From NCBI GenBank assembly GCA_030765065.1, contig CM060989.1, forward strand, positions 58,356,001 through 58,420,000: 64,000 nucleotides of DNA, written 5' to 3'. The notes beneath the pieces were generated by a model that saw only the letters and a program-made list of their open reading frames with translations, was not told the origin of the DNA and ran no database searches. The translations under genes were made by a program, and so were the position numbers. This document shows, in pieces, positions 1 through 10,714 of this stretch. Each line of letters starts with the position of its first letter. The stretch's first letter is position 1. This DNA is from Deroplatys truncata. Lineage: Eukaryota > Arthropoda > Insecta > Mantodea > Mantidae.

Positions 1-251
1 CTCTCTTCATCCTAAGACCCCCTTCCTGGGAGTGTCCCGTGTATTCCCAGGACCCCCAAGTTGCCTGCGTCAGGATTGGTGTCATGTTGGGATCGTAGGG
101 ACCCCGTCGTTACTAACGGAATTCGTCGCCCGGATCTGGTTGGCCTTCGGCTCTATCCTTCATCCCTTCCTCCTTGGGATCACGGAAGCACAAATGGCTC
201 GCTATGACCTACGGGCCGTGCTATGCCCCAGTTACTGGAGGCCCTTCGGTC
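1..251 (+). repeat. SINE-2-type repeat, 3' portion, split by a transposon
   Basis: The part from about 145 matches, with many substitutions, the 3' body seen at 6237-6380 (+) and 27092-27225 (-): the shared order is CGGCTCT, a C/T-rich stretch, GGAAGCACAAATG, a GTGCTATGCCCC box and GGAGGCCC. It is cut at 251 by the hAT-like element that starts at 252. No coding capacity is credible. Confidence 0.5.
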
Positions 252-438
252 CAGGGTTGCCAGATATCTGAAATCAAAATAAGGGACAGATGCGCATTTC
301 ACCCCTCCCCAAGTGTAACTGAGAAACATGACAATATTTACAAAATGCTTTGTACTTATCGTCGCCATTGCATACTAACCAATCGCTAAATTCAGTTTAG
401 TTTTACCAATCCTTACGAAAAACACACAACCTTCTATC

Positions 439-1216
439 TTTTTACTTTCTCTAAAACATATGGTAAATAAGGGAAGTATTGTATTCCACCCAAAAATTCG
501 ATACCGAGATTTCACCGGAAATACATGCTTTGAGGTGTCCTTAATCCAAATGAAGCATTTTTGGAAACATGTCCGAGTGTGTGTCTGTCTGTGAACAACA
601 TAACTCAAAAACGAAAAGTCGGATAAATGTCAAACTTGGTATTTGAGTATAGTATGTTCCAAGGATGCGGCACGAACATTTTCAAGAAAATACCCCACCC
701 CAGGCTATCCTTTACACGGAACATTTTTCGAAAATACCTTGAATTTTCAGGGAATATCCCCCAAAGTCCTCTTCGTTCTGAATGGCTTGTGCATAACTGG
801 CAAACCGTAAAAATAGACAAAATTTTAATGCACCAATAATGTAGATCTCGTTAAAACACACAATTTATGTCGCATACATTTTTTTTTGTTCAGTGAACCA
901 TTTTCGAGATATTCCTTGTTATTTGTTTGAATTTTCCAATACTTATACTTTTTCTCAAATGGGAATTCGGTTTTTCTTTTTTTTATGTCCTGGACATATA
1001 AAGAGAATGGAATGCTCTACATAGCAACCAGCTCTTAAAAATATTTGATTATCGCTTAGAGTCTACCATATTCCCCTTGCACCTACAAGAAAATTAGTAA
1101 TAGGATAGTTTCTGCAAATGTTTATCTCGATTAACATGAAGTAGATGGAGAATAAGTGCTTGTAAAAATAGAGTAGGGTAGAGAAAGTCATGGGAATGCA
1201 ACACAAGATCTTCTTT
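439..1216 (+). mobile_element. HINE-like element, near full length (subfamily A2)
   Basis: It starts TTTTTACTTTCTCT and ends with GGTAGAGAAAGTCATGGGAATG plus a decayed ACACAAGATC tip, matching the 5' and 3' subterminal repeats of the family. The microsatellite is reduced to a few GT/CT units near 580. It sits inside the hAT-like element at 252-2243 and is therefore younger than it. The overlapping open frames on both strands are fortuitous. Confidence 0.85.
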
Positions 1217-1569
1217 TACATGATCGCCTTTGCGTTTAAAATACCTATACATTTCCATTATTCATTTACTTCCTGTTTTCCAACATAATAACCACGCGTT
1301 CACTTCCATATTTCTAATAAACGACCTTCATTGTTGACAGATATCAATCAAAAGGGAAAAGTAAGAGCCACAGCAGTTCTTAATTATTAGGCATCACATA
1401 CGAAGGTTGACCAGCGCCCAAAAATCACCAAATTTGTAGACAATGAGCCAATTGTAAGTGGACTACCAACTGTTACAACATGATAAATATTACTGTGAAC
1501 TACTTATTTCAGTAAAATAAATTACAGCAGTCGATTTTACCAACTCCAGAGGTGAAAATATTACAGTAT
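1217..1569. other. Interior of hAT-like element, no gene seen
   Basis: AT-rich sequence between two HINE-like insertions. I see no coding frame, RNA gene or repeat; it is probably original filler of the hAT-like element. Confidence 0.5.
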
Positions 1570-2195
1570 TTTTTTTTTACTTTCTCTAGTATTCTGCCAA
1601 AAAATTCGAAACCGAGATTTCACCGGAAACAAATGTTTTGAGATCGCTGAATCCAAAAAAAGTATTTGTAAAAAAGGTATGTGTTGTGAACAGCATAACT
1701 CAAAGACGAAAAGTTGAATAAGTACCAAACTTGGCATTTAAGTTCAGTATCTTCCAAGGATGCGATCACGAAAATCCCCCAGTCGAAATGGCTCTAACGA
1801 GTTGTATTAAGATACCATAGGTATATTAAAGATATTTAATGACAAATAAAATGTATATCTTGAATTTTCTGGAAATAGCCTGCGAAACCCTCTTCATTCG
1901 GGAGAAATTCTTTATTATCTTGTATAACCGTTAAACCTTAAGCGACAGACGAAAACTTACCAGACAAAAAATGTAGATCTCTTTAAAACACACAATTTAT
2001 TTCAAATTACTTTTTTGTGGTATCAGCCATTTCCGAGATATCCATCATTAATGGCTCGAATTGTTCAATACTTGGTCATTCCTTTTAAGTCCTGTCAATT
2101 TTCAGTTCTTTCTGGCGATTGCATGGGAACAGTATGGAATTTTAAGGCCACCATGTAGCGTCCAGTTCTTAAACATTTGACTATTGCTATTACCA
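1570..2195 (+). mobile_element. HINE-like element, subfamily B, 3' truncated
   Basis: It starts in a T-run followed by ACTTTCTCTAGTA and follows the family through the ATACCGAGATTT, GGATGCGA and ATCTCTTTAAAACACACA blocks. It stops after the AACATTTGACTATTGC block, so the 3' subterminal repeat and hairpin are missing. Divergence is clearly higher than in the A copies. Confidence 0.8.
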
Positions 2196-2251
2196 AAATG
2201 ACGCCTGACATTTGGCACAAATCCGGGACGTCTGGCAACCCTGTTTCGGTC

Positions 2252-2790
2252 TAACTATGCTTAACTGGATCTTTGAGAAGCTGAGGGAACTTTCGAATGC
2301 CTCCATAAAACCACCTCTGAAAATGCCAACGAAACTGCGAGAAACGTAACATAAGAACGATAGGCTTTAAAGGTGCATTTTAGGTGGCAATAAAAAAGCA
2401 GCGTTGCATAGAAATGAAATGGTCCAGAGGTAGGAAAGTTACTACTGGAACATTATGGACCTGTATTGTATGGAAATGGGAGGCGACCTCATTCATATAT
2501 GGTCTGCATGCATGCGGATTTAATGGACACATCTACTATAGACGAGTACGTGTATGCAGCAGAGATACTAAGAATAAAACAGCACGGAAAATTATATCAT
2601 GTTAAGAAGACTTGTTACTAATCTTATATAGAGGAAAACAAATGCTGATATGTAGCATTTGCAAACTATTCTTATAAAAGCTTATTCTTAAATCTACATG
2701 CTCTTAATTGTGGCAAACTTAAACATTCCTTTGAAGAATAGTAAATGATACAAGGGGTAAAACCACTTTTAACACGTGTGGCATATACTA
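2252..2790. other. Unrecognised AT-rich DNA
   Basis: No gene, RNA or known repeat recognised. A 73-codon frame at 2384-2605 (+) shows no motif and is likely chance. Confidence 0.4.
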
Positions 2791-2897
2791 TTTTGACTTT
2801 CTCTACTACGTATAGCAAGTAGAAGTATTGTATTCCAACCAAAAATTCGATACCGAGGTTTCGCCGGAAATATATGTTTTGAGACCCCCTGAATCCA
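2791..2897 (+). mobile_element. HINE-like 5' fragment interrupted by another HINE
   Basis: It runs from ACTTTCTCTACTACG through GAGACCCCCTGAATCCAAA, the first ~107 bp of the family. At the A-run after GAATCC the sequence switches directly into the 3' end of an opposite-strand copy, so the minus copy inserted into this one. Confidence 0.8.
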
Positions 2898-3673
2898 AAA
2901 AAATCTGATGTGTAACACTCACACGACTTTCTCTACTCTTGTACAAGCTCTTATTCTCCATCCATTCCATATTAATCGAGATAAACATTTGCAGAAACGA
3001 TCTTTTGACATGCAAAGAGAATTACATTTTAACATAACGACCTGTTCTAAAAATATTTGACTATCGCTTAAGGCGTACTACGTTCCCCTTGTTTTGTATT
3101 TACAAGGGCAATATAAGCACAGACATATATCTTAACAGCTGGTTGCTATGTGCAGCACCATTCTCTTTGCCTCAGGTTAATACTCTTTGCATATACAAGA
3201 CAAAAAATGAATAACGAATTCCCATTTGAGAAAATAAGTATTGAAAAATTTAAGAGAATAACAAGCAATATCTCGAAAATGGTTCACTCAACAACAAAAA
3301 ATGTATATGACGTAAATTGTGTATTTTAACGCGATCTACATTTGTTGTGTAGTAAAATTCTGTCTATCTTTTATGGTTTACCAGTTATGCAAAAGTCGTT
3401 CACAATGAAGAATACTTTTGGAGACATTCCCAGAAAATTCGAGATATACATTTCATTTATCATGAAAATATCTTGAACATATGATATTTTAATCAAAATC
3501 GTTAGAGCCATTTTTGAGAAAATGAAAAGTTTGAAAAATGTTCCATGTAAAGGGTAATCTGGGGTGGGGGGATTTTCTTGAAAACCTTCGTGTCGCATCT
3601 TTGGAAGATATTGAACCTAAATACCAAGTATGGTGTTTATCCGACTGTTCGTTTCTGAGTTATGCTGTTCACA

Positions 3674-3712
<39 letters not shown>

Positions 3713-3857
3713 ACGCACATACGGACATGTTTCCAAAGATGCTTTTTTGGATTCAGGGGGTCTCAAAACATATATTTCCGGTGAAATCTCGGTATCGAAT
3801 TTTTGGGTGGAATACAATACTTCCCCTACTTACTATACGTAGTAGAGAAAGTAAAAA
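2898..3857 (-). mobile_element. HINE-like element, full length, long (CA)n
   Basis: Read on the minus strand, it starts TTTTTACTTTCTCTACTACG (near 3857) and ends GAGTAGAGAAAGTCGTGTG...CAGATTT (near 2898). Both subterminal repeats and the terminal hairpin are present. It carries one of the longest CA arrays in the family (3675-3709) and an A1-type 3' body with an extra block around 3030-3110. Confidence 0.9.
3675..3709. repeat. (CA)n microsatellite inside a HINE-like element
   Basis: About 17 uninterrupted CA units at the fixed microsatellite position of the family. Other copies have 3 to 15 units at the same place. Confidence 0.97.
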
Positions 3858-4794
3858 TCCATAGTGCAAAAATGTCATAAAGAATGGTGGGAAGTAAATG
3901 AAAAGAATTCATTATTCGAGTTTAAAAAGCTAATCGTGCAACGTCGGGTAGGCCAGCTAGTTAGGAATAAGACCAAATGAGCATTACGTCACTAGTACGT
4001 AAAGCTCTTAGCAGCAAAAATATAACGCTTCCTTATCGTTTCTCCCTTTAATGTCTCAATTTTGAGATGTCCGTGAATCAATTTCCACATTTTAGTCTGC
4101 TTTTATATAAGATAGTTCACGATCTATCTCCATGACTAAAATCGAGCGCCACAGCAGTAGTTCGGTGCGGAATTTGTGCACGTTAACCTTGGTCAACAAG
4201 CAGTTACCGTAACGAATGCGATTGATTTCGCTTCAGTCCGCAAATTACCAATCGTCAAAGCAAAGCAAATGAGTTTCTCTCACCCTAATTTGACCTGGCC
4301 ACTCACAACATGCACTTGGTCGTAACAGATTCGCTCCTGTGAATGTTCCTCAGTAGGCCGAGGTTTGGAAGCAACAGACCGAGAACTCGCAGTGTTTTGT
4401 TTCAAGGCGTCTAATTGTTATACATTCTGTGAAGACCGCCGTAAAGCTACGCTCCACATCTCCGCTAATCCGGTTTATGTACACAAATCCTTTTTTGCAT
4501 GAGGCTACCATCTCTAAGTTTTTTATTCGCTGTTGAGTGGTACCAGTGGTGGGACGGCGTGGAAATGTTATCGCGAGGAAAATGTAACCTTTTGCACAGC
4601 ACATCTGGCTCAGCGTGTTTATCCAGTAATCCGAAAGACTCGATTTCAAATATAATATGGGAGCATGAGTTACCTTTAAAGGTTTTTCTCGGTGTTTTTC
4701 ATTTATTGTGGAAACACGTAATACTCAGCTCAATATACACCAGATGTAGATAAATAAATAGCACGAATTTTACTCAGCAAAGTAAGACGGACAG
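3858..4794. other. Unrecognised, apparently single-copy DNA
   Basis: I see no similarity to other parts of the window. Frames at 4350-4649 (-, 99 codons) and 4499-4753 (+, 84 codons) overlap each other and show no domain. Confidence 0.4.
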
Positions 4795-5210
4795 ACTCTG
4801 TACCAGGGCCTCGCTCACAGTTGTTGGGTCCCTGGGCATACAGGTATTAGAGGTAAAGAGATGGTAGATATGCCTGCTAAGTGGGACGCGGGTCTTAATT
4901 TCATAGAATCTGAGCCCTTTTGTGACATATCTCATAGAAGAATCATGTATGAGATAACTCAACAAATAGGGCTTATCTTGAATACTGGAGTAAAAAAAAA
5001 CTGCCAGACAAGACAATGAATTCATTTCGGGCCCAGGCGGTAAGCAAATTCTTTTGAATTTAACTACATCAGGCCATAATACACTACATAGACATCTACA
5101 CATAATGGGGCTTATACAAGACCCTTTATTTAAGAAATGTGGAAGGAAATATGAAACCTCCCATCACTGTTGAGAGCGAAGGTTTTGCCATAGGTATACT
5201 TAAGCTCCTT
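4795..5210 (+). pseudogene. LINE relic: RNase H tail and zinc knuckle
   Basis: This is a broken 3' part of a non-LTR retrotransposon ORF2. From 4826 the frame reads CWVPGHTGIRGKEMVDMPAK, the last conserved block of the RNase H domain found in I/R1-type LINEs (usual form WVPGH.GI.GNE.AD..AK); the aspartate is kept. That frame ends at a stop near 5019. After a frameshift, 5040-5170 reads a C-terminal block with GHNTLHRHLHIMGL and a C..C...H pattern (KKCGRKYETSHHC), which is the LINE C-terminal knuckle. The upstream reverse transcriptase is absent, as is usual for 5'-truncated LINE copies. The family is inferred from motifs only. Confidence 0.75.
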
Positions 5211-5545
5211 TTTCTATGGAACCTAAAGATATAAGAAGGACAATCATCAAGCACCTTAAGAGGCACAAACAACCCAATGTCCCTACATGCAGGCTTCTAT
5301 AAAGAGTCCACTCTTTTCAGCATAGTCAAATAATTGAAGTTCGATATCGTTTCATCACTGCAGGAGTGAAATATGCAAATGGCCTCCTGAAGAAGGGCAG
5401 CACATGTCGTTATGGACTGGACCTAACCTACTGTGACGCAATGGCTAGCCCCAAGGTTATCGGGAGGTCGGCGCCGGGCAATCGGAGATGATTAAAGATA
5501 AGTGCGCTTTTGCCCAGTGTAAACAGCGTAAGCCCTATCGACAGA
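5211..5545. other. Possible LINE 3' flank, otherwise unrecognised
   Basis: It directly follows the LINE relic and may be its 3' untranslated part. No poly-A or clear end is visible. Confidence 0.3.
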
Positions 5546-5550
5546 TAAAG

Positions 5551-5645
5551 AGAATCTTCCGGAAGTTCCCTTTCGCCTCCCGCCACCAAAGCGTGTATCC
5601 AGAACACTCTAGAATGTTCTATGGGAACTTCCGCCGGCTTATAAG
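5551..5645 (+). promoter_or_regulatory. Heat-shock-element cluster with TATA box
   Basis: Two clusters of heat-shock factor pentamers (nGAAn/nTTCn). Cluster 1 is AGAAT-CTTCC-GGAAG at 5551-5565, three perfectly phased units. Cluster 2 is AGAAC-ACTCT-AGAAT-GTTCT at 5601-5620 (three of four units good), followed by a GGAACTTCC at 5624-5632. A TATAAG box lies at 5640-5645, and TCAATG (initiator-like) about 25 bp downstream. This is the order seen in insect Hsp promoters. No Hsp reading frame follows; the downstream 350 bp is rich in AGTGAA words like an Hsp 5' leader. It may be a captured or decayed Hsp promoter, or the promoter of a retroelement. Confidence 0.5.
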
Positions 5646-6049
5646 CCAGTTAGTTGAGTCGGTCAATGAGTGAATAAGGGAGTTGGTGATGAATGCTGTG
5701 ACGTGCAGCGAGTACTACTACGAGCGAGAGATTGCAGAAGTCTTGTGTTCGACTCCTCAGCGAGTGAACCGTCCGGAAGAAAGTAAAGTGAGAGGGAAAT
5801 TGAACTAGTTTACGTTAGTGAAGTGATAATATGAACTACCAAGTGAAGTCCCAGTGAAAGTTGAATCAGATCAAAACTATGACAGTGAGAACCGAGAGAA
5901 GTCACAGTTGAAACACTGGACTAAGTCACAATATTACTAGCACTGATGAATAGCTCCGGTGAACGACAACGTAGAAGATTTGCAAGTTTAGACTTCGATT
6001 GAATGTCCATCTGTAGGCAGGAAATGCAGATTCAAATTTGAGCGTCGAT
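5646..6049 (+). other. Leader-like purine-rich region, no coding frame
   Basis: Rich in GTGAA/AGTGAA words between about 5790 and 5940. Candidate ATGs at 5832 and 5946 give only 8 and 18 codons, with no heat-shock protein start. Considered with the upstream promoter-like motifs it resembles an untranslated leader. Confidence 0.3.
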
Positions 6050-6400
6050 ATGACTAAACTCCTCTCCATTTCCATTTTCCATCTTCGACCACGACTTTTC
6101 CTCCTCTCATTTTCCCTGTACCCATCATCTTCCTTGTCAGGGTTATAGGACCAGACGACGGTGTTCGGTGGGTTGCGGCTGGGCGGTGCTTAGGCACTGA
6201 TTAGGTTTCTTCCCTGGCGTCGCTGCGGTACCGTCCATGCTTCCGCCTGTCGGCATCCAGATATGGTCACCCTTCGGTTCTCTCCACTCATCGCTCCCTC
6301 CCAGGTGTCAGGTTGGAAGCACAATGCACCGATTGCCTACTTGCGGTGCTCTGCCCCGGCTCCGGGGGTCCCTCCTTGATACCTACCTTTACCTTTCACA
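6050..6400 (+). repeat. SINE-2 copy, 5' truncated
   Basis: C/T-rich spacer (6059-6130) followed by a GC-rich body. The stretch 6140-6225 (GTGTTCGGTGGGTTGCGG and GGCGTCGCTGCGG) and the end 6237-6395 both match the full-length minus copy at 27092-27604. The tail is TACCTTTACCTTTC. The tRNA-like head is missing. Confidence 0.65.
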
Positions 6401-7040
6401 GAAGAGGTGCAAGAATGCTCGACAGTATTTGAAAATCGTTTCATATACCGATAATAATCGTTAATAATCATGCTTTCCCTTTTACTTTGACTATACCATT
6501 TAATACTGAAATCTTACTCTTTACGAAGTTTTCAACAGTTTGATTCTTCTAACTTTAGATCAAATGCAGCATTTTGCTAGGTAATCCAAACAATACAAAA
6601 CCTATAAACGTAACAATATAAAACACACTATTAAATATAGCGCACTGCTGACATCATATAAAATATGTTTGTAAAATATGGCCAAATTAACCATATCCAC
6701 GAGAGGAAAAAATAACAACAGCTCACCGCATGTTAATTATTAGCATGCCCAGCGGCAGAGGAACAACGGGAAATAAATTAACAGAACCGCCATGGTTATA
6801 TTTAATTTTATCACCAGCTCAAATCAATCATATAGACAAGCTCCGTGTCAATATGATGAAGTATCAGTGTTCAATGTGATGGTGGTATAGGGCATCATCA
6901 GGAAACACAGAAAGGGTGGAGGCCCTTTAATTTGTATCTGCCTGACACGATATTAAAGCCTCACAGTTACCTACCGAGTACCTGGCTTGGACAGCGTAGA
7001 AAAACGCGAACATCTCGCACACAATTTAAGTTCTTGTTTT
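6401..7040. other. Unrecognised AT-rich DNA
   Basis: No gene or repeat recognised. Confidence 0.4.
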
Positions 7041-7165
7041 AAAAATCGGTGTTACATACACACGATTTTCTCTACTATATTTATATATAGTCCATAAACT
7101 ATTCTTATGAAAGCTTATTTTCTATCTACTTGATGTTAATCGGGATAACCTTTACAGAAATAATT
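7041..7165 (-). mobile_element. HINE-like 3' end fragment
   Basis: The terminal AAAAATC, the hairpin relic GTTACATACACACGA and TTTCTCTACT, followed by the subfamily B 3' body to about 7165. It is decayed. Confidence 0.65.
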
Positions 7166-7184
7166 TAATTATATATTTCGCACC

Positions 7185-7605
7185 GAGCAGGATAGCAACG
7201 TTGAGAGGTCCCGGGTTCGACTGCCGGTGAGCGTCCACTCTGACCATGGTGTTTTTCGTGGTGGTAGTGTATTCTACAATTTCTCCTTTCCTCATTTCCT
7301 CTCATTTCATCTCTCTCTTTCATGTTTCAGGTGTGTTTTCAGGCCCTGCGGTGCTCGCGGTGTTGGGCAGATGGCGTAAATGCTTGCGCAGGTAAGTCAG
7401 GCTGTGTTGTTCCACCCTCTCTCAAGATTCTTCGCCTCTACTGGTAAGCGAGTGTTGAAATTGGAAATATTAGAGACTTCTGCGCGTCTCTTAGGGCTCA
7501 TCTGCCTCGGAACTGAGACCTCCTATGGCTCCTTCACGCCATCCCTGCCACCTAGGAGGTGTAGCCACAATAGATGAAGCTGGTCGCAGTGGCGACGTGA
7601 CCCCC
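7185..7605 (+). repeat. SINE-2 copy with tRNA-like head
   Basis: The head has a clear B-box, GGTTCGACTGCC (7212-7223). This is followed by CACTCTGACCATGGTG, a C/T-rich spacer with TCTCATTTCATCT (7285-7325), and a GC-rich body to about 7600 containing TTAGGGCTCATCTGCC. The layout matches copies at 9085, 44975, 24205 and 57715. Confidence 0.65.
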
Positions 7606-7687
7606 TGCGATTAACACATCCTACACCTACCGTTTGCTTGTCCTGTTCCGCACAAAGAGTATACGTCTGTGGTGTGGGGTAGTGTTA

Positions 7688-7977
7688 AATAAATTGAGTT
7701 TTATTTATGGACGCTCTTTAACTGCTGTGACCGTTAGCGTCCCATTCTATATTGGGCGTGAAAGACCAATAATTTTGCTCAGAGGCCTCTTTATCAGGCT
7801 TGAGGTTCTTTTACGTGCCGTAAATTACGACATGGGACCACCGGCTTTACTTCCCTTCCGAAGGAAGCCATGCTAAGGAATTTTACGCCCGAAGAAATTC
7901 ATTACCCTCCGCCGGGTTTGAACCCGCGAGCTCGGGAGTTAGAGGCTAGCATGGTAAGCACTACACCACGGTGGACG
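7688..7977 (-). repeat. SINE-1 (tRNA-derived), near full length
   Basis: On the minus strand the head reads CCGTGGTGTAGTGCTTACCATG (A-box region) then GGGTTCAAACCCGGCGGAGG (B-box), a body with GGAAGTAAAGCCGGTGGTCC and CACGTAAAAGAACCTC, and an end of AAATAAAACTCAATTTA. About 290 bp. Two further SINEs follow immediately downstream. Confidence 0.85.
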
Positions 7978-8150
7978 GCAGTGAGGGGTAGTGTGTCTGC
8001 CTCGAATCTCGGTAGGGTGAGTTATCCGAATAAGAGTTTTATCGGGGTTTTCCCTTATCCTGAGAAGAAGAATGTCGGGTAACTATAAGCTTTATGGATC
8101 TCAGGCTCATTTGAGCATCATTTAACTCATTTTATTTATCATCCGAAATT
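7978..8150 (+). repeat. SINE-3 copy, short head
   Basis: GGGGTAGTGTGTCTGCCTC (tRNA-like) with CGAATCTCGGTAGGGTGAG, then TTTTATCGGGGTTTTCCC and AATGTCGGGTAACTATAAGC. The same units occur inverted at 32588-32768. It lies head to head with SINE-1 at 7688-7977, whose head it abuts. Confidence 0.7.
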
Positions 8151-8151
8151 A

Positions 8152-8415
8152 AATTAAATTGAGTTTTATTTATGGACGTTCTTTAACTGCTGTGGTCCTT
8201 AGCGTCCCATTCTATATTGGGCGCGAAAAACCGAAAATTTTGCTCAGAGGTCTTTATCAGGCTTGAGGTTTACGTGCCATAAATCTACGACACGGGTCCA
8301 CCGGCTTTACTTTCTTTCCGAAGGAAGCCATGCTAAAGATTTTTATGCCCGAAAAAAATCCATCGCCCTCCGCCGGGTTTAAACCCACGACCTCGGGAGT
8401 TAGAGGCTAGCATGG
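8152..8415 (-). repeat. SINE-1 copy, head truncated
   Basis: Same body as 7688-7977 from AATTGAGTTTTATTTATGG to CTAGCATGGTAA, but the first ~20 bp of the tRNA-like head are missing. Confidence 0.85.
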
Positions 8416-9084
8416 TAATTCATTCTCTGATATGATCTACCAGTTAAAAAGAGCACAGTACAGTACACACATGTTATGGTTAGTTTCCCATTATTAGTTG
8501 AACCAGTGTGTACGCACTTGTGTGAATTATATTTCATTTTAACTGATAAATGAAGACCTTCATAAAGTCGCATTTTAATTATGTTCATACAACATTCATC
8601 TTGTTATTACGCTGCATGTCTACTCTATAATTTTCTGTGCTTTGTTTTTTTCGCACCCTATATAAGTGCGTGCGGGTTTGGAACTGTACTTCCAGCTAAA
8701 CATTTTTATTCTGCGTATTTATATCAAAGTAATAACAATAACAGTAATAACAGAGTGTAAATTTAATCACATTCGCTTTCGTGTCAGAAAATAAAAGCGG
8801 AATGTTAATTAGGCGTTTTGTAATAACTAGTTGTTTACATAAAATCTTGGAGTGTTTGTTAGTTAATTAATCTTTTCGCTGTAACGAATGAAATTGTAGC
8901 TGATATTAAATGGAAAGCCTACTCGAGTAGCTATGAGCACTGGGAAAACAATAACGAAATAATATAGTAATGTGATAAAACAATTGAACAACATATTTTG
9001 CTACGCGCTTTTGAGTAGTAATTGCACAAGATAAATGTCTCGGTTTCTGCGTTTCAGTTCTGCAGTATACTAGATCATTACTGA
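8416..9084. other. Unrecognised DNA with a TATA-like motif
   Basis: No repeat recognised. CACCCTATATAAGTGCG at 8655-8671 resembles a core promoter, but I see no upstream elements or downstream gene. Confidence 0.35.
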
Positions 9085-9535
9085 GCGATATGCTCAGGCG
9101 TTTGCGTCTGTGGCTCGCATTCGGGAGGTCGTGGGTTCAATTCCCTGCGCCGACCTTTCTGACCAATGGTTTTTTGGGGGGTTTCCCAGCTCACTAGGCT
9201 AATTGACTCCCCCGAATTTCTCTTCCCTCATTCTCTCTCATTTCATCTTCCTCGTTCACGTTACAGGTGGCTCGGACACTTGGCACAGATGGGTTGCGTA
9301 TTGGAACCTCTTCTCGACCCCGTCACATGGAGGCCGCTCGAGTCTGCGCTGCTGGATCGAGCTTTCCCCGGTCTCCGCTAGAGTGAGCCTATGAGCCACC
9401 CTCCGGTGGCTTGGGAGGGCTGCCTTGAGCGCTCTCCGGCTGGGTGGTCAAGCTTGCAACTGTTAGGAACCTCTGCGCGTCTCTGTCGCCTGCGTCGAGC
9501 GGTCACCTGCGATACCTTCATCTCATTCGTAGCGT
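9085..9535 (+). repeat. SINE-2 copy, near full length
   Basis: Head with B-box GGGTTCAATTCCC (9133-9145), then ACCTTTCTGACCAATGG, a C/T-rich spacer ending TCTCATTTCATCTTC (9235-9249), and a GC-rich body to about 9535 (GCCACCCTCCGGTGGCTTGG). The 71-codon frame at 9166 is a by-product. Confidence 0.65.
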
Positions 9536-9617
9536 AATCCTAATCCTACTTGATCATTTAAGATAATTTTTTGTCCAGGGTATTTAACCAGTGCTTTAAT
9601 ACACCTCCAAGCAAACC

Positions 9618-10223
9618 TTCTAACAAAAAAAATTCTCAAAAATGGCCCTAACGATTTTGATTAAAATATCATAGATTTAGATATTTTTACGTCAAATGAA
9701 ATGTATATCTTGAATTTTCTGAGAATGTCCCCAAAAGCCCTCTTCATTCTGAATGACTTTCGCATAACTGGTAAACCGTAAGAGATAGACAACATTTTAC
9801 TACTCAAAAAATGTTGATCTCGTTAAAACACACAATTTAGTCAAGTGAACCATTTCCTAGATATTCCTTGTTATTTATTTGAATTTTCCAATACTTACCT
9901 ATACTTTGTTCTCAAATGGGAATTCGTTATTGGTTTTTTTATGTCCTGGAAAGATGATGGAATGCTTCACATAGCAACAGCTCTTAAAAGATTTGACTAC
10001 CTTAAAGCCTGCCATATTCCCCTTGCACCTACACCTACAAGAAAATTAGCAATAAGATTAACATCTCGATTAACATGAAGCATATGGAGAATAAGTGTTT
10101 GTAAAAATGGTTTGTACAAGAGTAGAGACATTTCTGTTAACTTTTATATAATTATGCTGAATTGGCATTCTTTGTCTTAGACGATATAGGGTAGAGAAAG
10201 TCATGTGAACGCATCACATCAGG
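9618..10223 (+). mobile_element. HINE-like element, 5' truncated
   Basis: It begins within AATTCTCAAAAATGGCCC and runs to GGTAGAGAAAGTCATGTGAACG...CATCAGG. The 5' third with the microsatellite is absent. About 45 bp of extra sequence (10142-10188) separates the GTACAAGAGTAGAGA motif from the terminal repeat, a possible small duplication. Confidence 0.8.
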
Positions 10224-10714
10224 TTAATGGCAATTTTCGCCATTTACTCTGTCATTAATTAAAGGCGAGTTTCAAAACAGTTGTTAGATTACACGGTGTT
10301 GATATAGTGAGGAAGCAAACAGTGTAAAAAAGAACTAGTAATTAAGCGAAAAACGTGTAATAAATAAAGAACCCAGTCTCTATAAATGAGAACTGATGTG
10401 GATATATAAGGAAAATTGAAATAAATGGTTTAACGTGACAGCATTACCCGTGATGGATTGCCTTGCTTTTAAGACGAAGTAACATTACCAAGTCTTCCAT
10501 CACTGCTTCCTTATGAACTGTATGTGCTGGCCTACACAGTCGCATTTGTCACATGTTTGAGTAATGTGTTACGGATTTTATCTTTCTTTATCTGTTTATA
10601 GACGTGTACACGACCTTAATGAGCTCTTCTGTTACTGGAAGGGAAGATGGTACGTAGAATATCCCAGAGAAGTCTGAAATTTTGTTTTCCCTACATAATG
10701 TGAATACTTTTGTT
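10224..10714. other. Unrecognised DNA
   Basis: No gene, RNA or repeat recognised. Confidence 0.4.

Larger units (their letters stand above)
252..2243. mobile_element. Non-autonomous hAT-like DNA transposon
   Basis: The element begins CAGGGTTGCCAGA (252-264) and ends with its exact inverse TCTGGCAACCCTG (2231-2243). It is flanked by an 8-bp near-perfect target duplication, CTTCGGTC (244-251) and TTTCGGTC (2244-2251). An 8-bp duplication with CAGGG tips is typical of hAT elements; P-type elements also make 8-bp duplications. About 1.4 kb of the interior is two HINE-like insertions (439-1216 and 1570-2195), so the original element was only about 0.6 kb and carried no transposase. Confidence 0.75.

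Noticed and set aside
3538..3864. Frames with poly-Thr-His runs
   Set aside because: They translate the CA microsatellite of the HINE; the same product appears wherever the element occurs.
7190..7260. tRNA gene from the clear B-box
   Set aside because: No cloverleaf can be completed; it is the head of a SINE-2 repeat.
8655..8671. TATATAAG core promoter
   Set aside because: Isolated motif with no supporting elements or downstream gene.
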